DNA from: an uncultured Desulfovibrionaceae bacterium
Lineage (GTDB): Bacteria > Desulfobacterota > Desulfovibrionia > Desulfovibrionales > Desulfovibrionaceae
Assembly (NCBI GenBank): GCA_947074125.1
Contig: CAMTOM010000056.1
Location: 1-7,906, forward strand
Length of the DNA stretch: 7,906 nt
Direction of reading: 5' to 3'
The translations under genes were made by a program, and so were the position numbers. This document shows positions 1-5,918 of this stretch, piece after piece. Under the pieces are notes generated by a model. It did no database searches. It worked only from the letters and a program-made list of their open reading frames with translations, and was not told the DNA's origin. Position 1 is the stretch's first letter, and each line of letters begins with the position of its first letter.

Positions 1-80
1 CCAGACCCGACTCAGCACCACTCCTAACTGCCCTCGTTCTGAGTGTAAAGCGTACGAGGTGCGAGGAGTGGAAGGGCGTC

Positions 81-263
81 TTATGTAGCTGAGGTCAACA
101 GTACCGACCAGGAGTCGTCGGCGACAGCCTTTGAAAGTGGGGCAATGACAGGCAAGAGAATAATGTCTACCTGCGCGAGTGGAAGAGTGTGCGCAAGCAC
201 TATTAAGGCACGGGCGTGTGTGTCGGCACCACGAATGGGAAGAAGTATTTTTGAATAGATCAT
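81..263 (-). pseudogene. Universal stress protein-like N-terminal fragment (60 codons)
   Basis: Starting at the ATG at 263, preceded by a good ribosome binding site (AAGGGAG, 5 nt upstream), this ORF reads MIYSKILLPIRGADTHARAL and continues to a second hydrophobic strand (DIILLPVIAPL) before a TAA at 81. This matches the beta1-alpha1-beta2 opening of a Usp domain: KILLPI strand, small turn, Ala-rich helix, then a strand ending in V-I-x-P. Usp domains normally run about 140 residues, so this is only the first third. The acidic residue usual just after beta1 in ATP-binding members is replaced (IRGAD). A different minus-strand frame stays open from the stop to the window edge, so the ORF may be frameshifted, but that frame does not look clearly Usp-like. 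It lies 154 bp downstream of the lipoprotein gene. It could also be an unrelated small protein. Confidence 0.4.
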
Positions 264-417
264 GCGAACTCCCTTGCATGAGTAGAGCAAAACAAAAAGT
301 ATTACGATTGCTCCAGCATGGCATGAGTAGGCGTTTTATGCAAGCGAAACCTATAATACTTTTTTATTCATGACCTGCGATGGCTTGGATAGAGAGCATT
401 CTTGGCATTTTGTAATC

Positions 418-1176
418 TTATTCCATCCGTCCCCGACGATAGACATCTCCCAGCCATTTTCCCAATTCTCTGCGTGAGATAGCAGTTGGTGCGGTAGAGA
501 GTGTTTTTATGTTTGCAAATGCAGGGTCTTGAGGTGTGAGACGTACGAGTGTGAACACTTGTTCTGCGCGTGCTTCAAAGGCTCGTAGCTGATGCAGGTC
601 ATCCACTATCGTGCTGTCTGATAGTGGTTCACGGTATTCCATAATGAGCTTTACGGAGTTGTGCTGGAAAAAATAGCGGAAGCGGCGACTGAGTGTGCCC
701 TGTGTCCAGGTCGTTTGCCATGACTGGTTGAAGGGATCTGTTTCAGGCTTGAGGAGGAGGGTTTCTCTATAAAGCAGGCTGCCGTTTATGATTTCTTTGT
801 TTTGTCGCAGAATTTCTCTGGGGCTGTGGGAGGGATTGGGCCATTCCCAATTGCTGCCAGCTTCGGCGAGCAGGATAAGTGCCCGTGCTTTTTGTTCCGG
901 TGCAGGGCTGCTCTCCTGAAAAGAGGGATTCCCCTCGTACAGCGTGTAGTAAACACGCGCATTGCCAGGCTGGCTTTGCTGTGTGGGAAGAGAGACATCA
1001 CACCAGTAGCCATCTGTGAGTGTCATATCATTGCGAATGTTCACGATGAGAGCGGGACGGCCATTGGAGGCAAAAGAATCTCCTGAAGTACCACGTTTTT
1101 GCGGTGTACAGCCCAAAAACCAGAAGAGGAGCAGCACAATAGACAGGATTCCTAAAGAAAACAGAAGCATTTTCAT
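418..1176 (-). CDS. Putative lipoprotein, 252 aa, possibly DUF4851-like
   Basis: The N-terminus is a lipoprotein signal: MKM, a run of Leu/Ile/Val/Phe at residues 4-21, then FLGC with the lipidated Cys at position 23. Thr at +2 rather than Asp makes outer-membrane sorting more likely. The mature protein is soluble, has no further membrane helix, is rich in Gln, Ser, Trp and Tyr, and ends in a basic tail (YRRGRME). The opening of the mature part (RGTSGDSF, GRPALIV) recalls from memory the DUF4851 lipoproteins annotated in Desulfovibrio; I cannot confirm this without a profile search. No catalytic motif is visible and I assign no function. The start at 1176 is fixed by GGGAGG, 6 nt upstream; the second Met at codon 3 has no better site. 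The gene follows the 7TM receptor gene by 149 bp on the same strand, so it may share its transcript or have its own promoter. I see no strong terminator or promoter in that gap. Confidence 0.85.
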   Translation of the reverse strand: MKMLLFSLGILSIVLLLFWFLGCTPQKRGTSGDSFASNGRPALIVNIRNDMTLTDGYWCDVSLPTQQSQPGNARVYYTLYEGNPSFQESSPAPEQKARALILLAEAGSNWEWPNPSHSPREILRQNKEIINGSLLYRETLLLKPETDPFNQSWQTTWTQGTLSRRFRYFFQHNSVKLIMEYREPLSDSTIVDDLHQLRAFEARAEQVFTLVRLTPQDPAFANIKTLSTAPTAISRRELGKWLGDVYRRGRME

Positions 1177-1325
1177 AAATCGCCTCCCTTAGATCTGTCC
1201 GCATGGCAAATCGATCTGGCAGCATGACGAAAAGAGTCCAGTGATGCGGGACTGCTATGATGGCATTGCTGTACAGGTTGCTGCAAAAACGAAATGCGTA
1301 CTATACGTATCAGAATCTACAGGAC
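1177..1325. other. Intergenic gap between receptor and lipoprotein genes
   Basis: These 149 bp hold the lipoprotein ribosome binding site (1183-1190). A short inverted pair AGTCC/GGACT followed by CTTTT is present on the minus strand but is too weak to call a terminator. A TATAGT hexamer occurs near 1300 with no fitting -35. No gene is seen. Confidence 0.5.
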
Positions 1326-4300
1326 TCAGTGTTTGTGAGAAATATACATGGCAAAAGCGTTTTCGAGTTGTGGCATAAGCTCATTGAGTGCCTGTATATC
1401 TTCAGCCTGTGACGCGCTGTGGACACAGCGAGCCATACGGCTAAGGTCGCGCAGACCGTGACTTTCTGCAACAGCGGCAAGGGTATGGCTTTCCAGTTGC
1501 AATGCCGTCTGGTTATGTGCCTGAAAGGCGAGAGTCACATTCTGTACCTGTTTTTCAAGGGTGTTTCTGAGAGAGAGCATATGGCTATGATCTTGTTGTG
1601 CCGCTTTGTCTGGTAGTGGTACTAATGAAAGCTGTTCGGCTGCCAGTGAGGATATTTTTCTGGGGGAGTGCTCATGTCTGGAGAGAGGAGGCGTTTGCCC
1701 ATTGTATTGAAGAGCAGGCTCCAGTGCGCCTGGCTGAATGTCCATTTGTGGTGCAGGTTTTTGGAGTGAGGGAAGAGCTGGCGGCGGCATGGTATCCGCA
1801 CGGCGTTTCTTGCGGCTTTTGTTTGGTGCAGGAGGTGCGGGGGCAAAAGTATCATCATTTGTGGTGTGAGATGGTGCAACAGGTGTTTCTGCTTCCGGTG
1901 CGGACGTTTTTTGAGGTGTCGGCAGGGCTGCTTCAGATGTCTCTGGAAGGCGTTCCAGAGCAGGGAGTACAGATGTGCCCAGATTGCCAAAGGCCTGCGA
2001 AGGAGGCGTATATAAGGGAAGTGCTGTGTCGTGTTTTCTTTTGCTTGCTTGCTCAGAGGTACTTTTCCCCGAAAGGGGGATGATGGGCATTGTACCCGCG
2101 AAGCTTGAGAGCGGCTTGCTGCCAGCTTCCTGCTCTGGATTATGGAAGGAAGATGGTATTTCCGGTGATGGCTGTTTGCTATCAGGGGTCTGGAGTGATG
2201 GAGAAGAGTCCATGTTGAGAGGCATTGTTCCTGCTTCTTCGCGCGACAGCAAAGGTTGTGCAGAGAAAGCGAGTGTATCTGGCGCAGGAGGTGTCGGAGC
2301 TGGAGAGGTCACTCTCAGAAGATGTGCCTGTGCCGAGGATTCTTTTGGTTTTTCTTCTGGCAAAGGTGGCATTGTTTTTTGTGTACCTGAAAGCGAAGCG
2401 AGATTGCGGAAAGCTGGAGCTTTTGGCACAGAATTGAGTGGGGGTGGTGTATCGCCTCCGACAAGACTGGAAAAATCTTCTTGGGCTAAAGCCTGTGTTT
2501 GCTGTGTTGTGGGGGTAATGTCGGGTACAAGTGTACCTCTGGAAAAAGAACGCATGGCACGGCGTGCGGCTGCTGCTGTTTGGAGCGTATGCGGAAAGTT
2601 ATGCTCATCACCTGCCATTCGGTTGGGAAGAGGCGAAGATGTGGCGGTAGTTCTTTGCTCGGCATCCAGAGGATTCTCTCCCATGGGGATATCAAGCGTA
2701 TCGTGAGGTATATGTGTCGGGGCAAGAATGGTATGGGCAGGTGTGGCGCTTTCGGGTGATACTGTTACTGGCGCAGAGATATGTTCTTGCGGGGTCGAGC
2801 GTACAACAGGAGTGGGTTCGCCTACCCATTCAGACGTTCCTCGCGGCGCTTTTTGCTGCATGGAAGGCGTGGGCACGGCAGAAGGGGGTATTGCTGTGGG
2901 TGCGCTTGGTGGCGTCGTCTGGGAATCGGATACTTGTGCCTGTTTGGCGTATTTTGCCTGTACCTTTCCTTCCTGGGGAGCATTGGGGGATTGCGCGGGT
3001 GCCTGTCGTACAACAGGGATGGGTTCGCCTACCCATTCAGACGTTCCTCGCGGCGCTTTTTGCTGCATGGAGGGAGTGGGCACGGCAGAAGGCTGTGCTG
3101 TTGGCGCACTTGGTGCGGTATTGTGGGGAGGGGAGATTGTGACATCCCTATCTGTATCTTCTGGTGGTGTGCTCGTGATGTCAGACATCGCAGAGTGTTG
3201 TTTGGCCAGCCGTGTTGCAGGATCCAGAGGCGTTGGGGGAGGCAGGCGAAATTCGGGTTGCGGCGGCGCCACGTGCTGCATGGGTTCCTGCTTGGATACC
3301 GTTGCTGATTTTTGACGTGCAGCCAGAAAATCTTTCAGAGAGCTCTGCATTGTTCGAAATCCCTGGCAGGCTTTTTGAGAAATGGCTTCAGCCTTGGCAG
3401 CAATCTGCTCTGGAGCAAACATTTCTTTTAATTTCTCAACAGAAGGTGTTGCAAAAGAAAGCTTGAGAGGATGTGCGGATGGAGCCTTCTGGAGCGATGG
3501 TTGTAGAGAAGGTGCTGGCTTTTGCGAGAGTGTATTCTGATTTTGAGGCTGTGGAGCAACATCATCCTTCTGTTCTTTGTCTGGATGATGGGAGGAATCA
3601 GATGTGTTCATGGCATTTCCAGTCATACGAGAGGGCGCACAAGATGCGGCAGAGGAAGAAGAGTCCGATGGTAATGGTAGTAGATTCTGGGCGATAGCAC
3701 GCAGACGGCTACGCGGTACAGGACTTTCAAGGGCAAGAGAAAAACCAAGCTCCTGGAGTGCCTGCCATTGTATTTCATCCTCTGGCAGAGCGAGCAGACG
3801 CAGTTTATGTCCATTGGGGAGTTTGGCTCGCAAGGAAGGCATGACGGATATGAATTCGCGTTCTCGCAATTCACCGCTAAAAATAAGCAAATGTACGGGA
3901 TTTGACTGATGAAGGGTCAGAGCTTCAGTAGGAGTGCGCGCTTCTATAATTTCATATGGAAGCCCTTCAAAAAAGAAACGCAGTAGTGAACGACTTGCGG
4001 TGTTGCTGTCCAGCAAGAGAATTCGTGGGATCTGGTGTATTTGTTTTTTTGACATAGCTGGCATGGGGCTGAGTTGTAGGCTAAACGCTATAGTATTGCC
4101 TTTTGGTTCACTTTTCAATGCAAGAGAACCGGAATGATCATCGCATAATTCCCATGCACGTAGCAAGGCCGGATCTGGGCGTTCCCGTGATGTCTCCTGG
4201 CTTGTGTCTGTTACGGTAAAAAGAAGACGATTGGGATCTGTACTTTCAGGGTCGCGGCGCACAGCCAGTTGCACAGAGCCGTTTTGTGTGGTTCGCAGGG

Positions 4301-5888
4301 CGCTGCGCAAAAAGAGCTGCAGCAGGTGTTGCAGCATGGCTTTGTTGCCTATGTAGTGGTGCGCCAGATGAGGTGGCATATACCAGGAGAGCGCGATATG
4401 TTTGGAGTCGGCTTCCTGGGCAGCCGCGTCATGTGCGTCTCGAAGAAGCTGCTGGACGTTAAAAGCAATAAGAGTTTCTTCAGGCTGGATACGCATACTG
4501 AAAGAAGTGAGTTTTGCAAGGCCTTCTTCGAGCAGACGTAGCAGCGGTGTAGTTTTGATTTCCTGCGGAGACTTTTGAGGGTCTGTTTTTCGTGAAAAAA
4601 TTTTACAGAATGATGCAAAAGGTATGGCAAGGCATTTTTGATATATCAGGGAAGCGCGTAGATTGTGTGTGGATGCAGATTTTTTTGAGGGAACGGAAGA
4701 GCTTGCGGAAGGCGCTGCGAGGCGTGTTCCCGCAATATAGAAAATACTGCACGCCACTCCCCATAAAGGGAGGGTCATGAGAAGGCCTGTGGGAATGGAA
4801 GTAAAAGTGAAAAGAAAAAGGAGAAGACAGAAGCAGGGGGGCAGTAAAAGGGCAATGAGAAAACGACGTGCCGCAGGAAGAGCCGCACGATAGGCGATCA
4901 AAGTGGTGGGCAGGAGCAGCAACATGAGTAGAGGCCAGAAAGCGAGAAAGCGGCTCATCCATGCAAGAGGGGGAAGAAGGGGCATCAGGGGAAGAGCAAA
5001 GAGTATGAGTGAAAGCTGGCGATATTGCCTGTCCAGGCGCGGTGCCTGTCCAGGGGTTTGCATAAGCGAGCGCGCGATATGTGGAAGAACGGCGAGTGTA
5101 AGAGCTGTAACGCACAGTGGCAGGGCATTTTTGAGTGCGATTGCCCCTGTCGTGCTGACAGGAATACTTTGGAATGCCTGTATGAATGCGAGCAGTGCGA
5201 AAAGCCCTGTCCAGAGGCGCCAGGATTCCTGGGGACAACTGAGGATGCGCAAGAAGCAAAAAAGTGTGAGCATGCCCAGCATGGCGGCGAGCATGGGAAA
5301 GGCCAGGCGATCTGTGCTGGTAGCTGCATTATGGGGTGTGCGGAAGATGGGGGCAAACCAGGGTGCGGGCAAACCCCCTAAACGGATATACGACACAAAA
5401 GGCTGTTTTCGGGGTTCGGGCAGAAGAAAAAAGCTGTTTTGGGTGAGGCGTTGGCCTTTCCAGAGTGCAGCATTGTTTAGAGGGTTGTTTTGAGGTTCGT
5501 AGAGCATGGGAATATCAGCACGATTGCTGCCTTTGGGGAAATGTGATCCCATATCCAGCATCACAGAAAGCGGGCGTTCGCTGTCAGATGCGGCATCCAG
5601 TGTGAAGCGCAGCCACAAGGTTCCCGCTTGAAAGGGAAAAGGATTCTGAAGGAGGGGGCGGAAGTGTTCCTGTTGTGCCGGAGCGCTGACTTCTTCAATG
5701 GTCAGCGTGCCCGTGGGATCAAGCATCCAGTCAAGATAGGGCTGTGCGGAAAGGCTTTCTTCTGCAAGACGTGCAGGAATGGAAGAGGTCTGGCTGGCAG
5801 CGACAGCAAGAGGAAAGAGCAGCGCTACCAGCCAGCAGAAACCAAGAAGAAAACAACATCGATGCAACAAAAAACAAACATATTTCAT
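1326..5888 (-). CDS. 7TMR-DISM pseudo-hybrid sensor protein with C-terminal Hpt-like domain, 1520 aa
   Basis: Domains in order: signal peptide (1 to about 31, AVA-AS cleavage region); periplasmic 7TMR-DISMED2-like sensor (about 48-180, with the conserved-looking NPFPFQAGTLWLRFTL at 82-97); seven hydrophobic helices (about 195-214, 224-241, 252-270, 291-308, 312-333, 343-362, 368-387); a cytoplasmic histidine-kinase-like region (about 440-608); a receiver-like region (about 620-738); a Pro/Ser/Thr/Gln-rich linker (about 740-1435); and an Hpt-like helical domain (about 1436-1515) with His1468 in SHTLAAVAESHG. No phosphoacceptor His precedes the ATPase region, the N-box Asn is Ser529, G1 reads DTS rather than DTG, and the ATP lid and G2 are missing. 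In the receiver the acidic pair is D627-S628, the phosphoacceptor Asp is Ser671, the Thr is Pro702 and the Lys is Ser722. Autokinase activity is therefore unlikely; only the Hpt His looks usable. DISMED2 domains are thought to bind ligands such as carbohydrates. The gene follows the TPR gene by 30 bp, implying co-transcription. ATG 5888 is chosen for the signal peptide, although the nearest SD-like AAGGA lies 18 nt upstream. Confidence 0.9.
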   Translation of the reverse strand: MKYVCFLLHRCCFLLGFCWLVALLFPLAVAASQTSSIPARLAEESLSAQPYLDWMLDPTGTLTIEEVSAPAQQEHFRPLLQNPFPFQAGTLWLRFTLDAASDSERPLSVMLDMGSHFPKGSNRADIPMLYEPQNNPLNNAALWKGQRLTQNSFFLLPEPRKQPFVSYIRLGGLPAPWFAPIFRTPHNAATSTDRLAFPMLAAMLGMLTLFCFLRILSCPQESWRLWTGLFALLAFIQAFQSIPVSTTGAIALKNALPLCVTALTLAVLPHIARSLMQTPGQAPRLDRQYRQLSLILFALPLMPLLPPLAWMSRFLAFWPLLMLLLLPTTLIAYRAALPAARRFLIALLLPPCFCLLLFLFTFTSIPTGLLMTLPLWGVACSIFYIAGTRLAAPSASSSVPSKKSASTHNLRASLIYQKCLAIPFASFCKIFSRKTDPQKSPQEIKTTPLLRLLEEGLAKLTSFSMRIQPEETLIAFNVQQLLRDAHDAAAQEADSKHIALSWYMPPHLAHHYIGNKAMLQHLLQLFLRSALRTTQNGSVQLAVRRDPESTDPNRLLFTVTDTSQETSRERPDPALLRAWELCDDHSGSLALKSEPKGNTIAFSLQLSPMPAMSKKQIHQIPRILLLDSNTASRSLLRFFFEGLPYEIIEARTPTEALTLHQSNPVHLLIFSGELREREFISVMPSLRAKLPNGHKLRLLALPEDEIQWQALQELGFSLALESPVPRSRLRAIAQNLLPLPSDSSSSAASCAPSRMTGNAMNTSDSSHHPDKEQKDDVAPQPQNQNTLSQKPAPSLQPSLQKAPSAHPLKLSFATPSVEKLKEMFAPEQIAAKAEAISQKACQGFRTMQSSLKDFLAARQKSATVSKQEPMQHVAPPQPEFRLPPPTPLDPATRLAKQHSAMSDITSTPPEDTDRDVTISPPHNTAPSAPTAQPSAVPTPSMQQKAPRGTSEWVGEPIPVVRQAPAQSPNAPQEGKVQAKYAKQAQVSDSQTTPPSAPTAIPPSAVPTPSMQQKAPRGTSEWVGEPTPVVRSTPQEHISAPVTVSPESATPAHTILAPTHIPHDTLDIPMGENPLDAEQRTTATSSPLPNRMAGDEHNFPHTLQTAAAARRAMRSFSRGTLVPDITPTTQQTQALAQEDFSSLVGGDTPPPLNSVPKAPAFRNLASLSGTQKTMPPLPEEKPKESSAQAHLLRVTSPAPTPPAPDTLAFSAQPLLSREEAGTMPLNMDSSPSLQTPDSKQPSPEIPSSFHNPEQEAGSKPLSSFAGTMPIIPLSGKSTSEQASKRKHDTALPLYTPPSQAFGNLGTSVLPALERLPETSEAALPTPQKTSAPEAETPVAPSHTTNDDTFAPAPPAPNKSRKKRRADTMPPPALPSLQKPAPQMDIQPGALEPALQYNGQTPPLSRHEHSPRKISSLAAEQLSLVPLPDKAAQQDHSHMLSLRNTLEKQVQNVTLAFQAHNQTALQLESHTLAAVAESHGLRDLSRMARCVHSASQAEDIQALNELMPQLENAFAMYISHKH
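2801..2885. repeat. Internal duplication in the receptor linker, copy closer to the C-terminus
   Basis: This 85-bp unit matches the unit at 3008-3092 at all but four positions by eye. On the minus strand it encodes part of the linker around residues 1002-1030, including MQQKAPRGTSEWVGEPTPVV. Similarity continues more weakly beyond the low-identity boundary at about 2885-2920 (PSAPTA). The offset of 207 bp equals 69 codons, so the reading frame is kept. Confidence 0.9.
3008..3092. repeat. Internal duplication in the receptor linker, copy closer to the N-terminus
   Basis: Partner of the unit at 2801-2885, encoding linker residues around 933-961, with GEPIPVV where the other copy has GEPTPVV. 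The near-identity at DNA level, including synonymous positions, points to a recent duplication or ongoing gene conversion rather than selection on protein sequence alone. Confidence 0.9.
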
Positions 5889-5918
5889 GTCATAACTATA
5901 AAGACGTCCTTGTTGACA

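Noticed and set aside
276..330. Direct repeat GCATGAGTAG at 276-285 and 321-330 upstream of the Usp-like ORF
   Set aside because: Only 10 bp, two copies, no matching promoter elements; too short to call an operator.
264..417. Terminator or promoter between the lipoprotein gene and the Usp-like ORF
   Set aside because: No GC-rich hairpin with a T run was found, and TATAAT on the plus strand (352-357) has no -35 or gene to serve.
1975..2706. 243-codon plus-strand ORF opposite the receptor linker
   Set aside because: It lies antisense to the Pro/Ser/Thr-rich linker, whose codons rarely make stops on the other strand. The translation is Gly/Val/Cys-rich with no recognisable domain.
2801..3092. 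CRISPR-like or mobile repeat
   Set aside because: Only two copies, spaced a whole number of codons inside one open frame, so it is an internal coding duplication.
2714..3315. Overlapping plus-strand ORFs of 142-195 codons across the linker duplication
   Set aside because: Three frames are open at once over the duplicated stretch and each simply shows the 85-bp repeat; this is a composition effect.
4903..5493. 196-codon plus-strand ORF opposite the 7TM region
   Set aside because: It is antisense to a clear membrane domain; the translation is Arg/Gly/Ser/Cys-rich, typical of a shadow of Leu/Ala/Pro codons.
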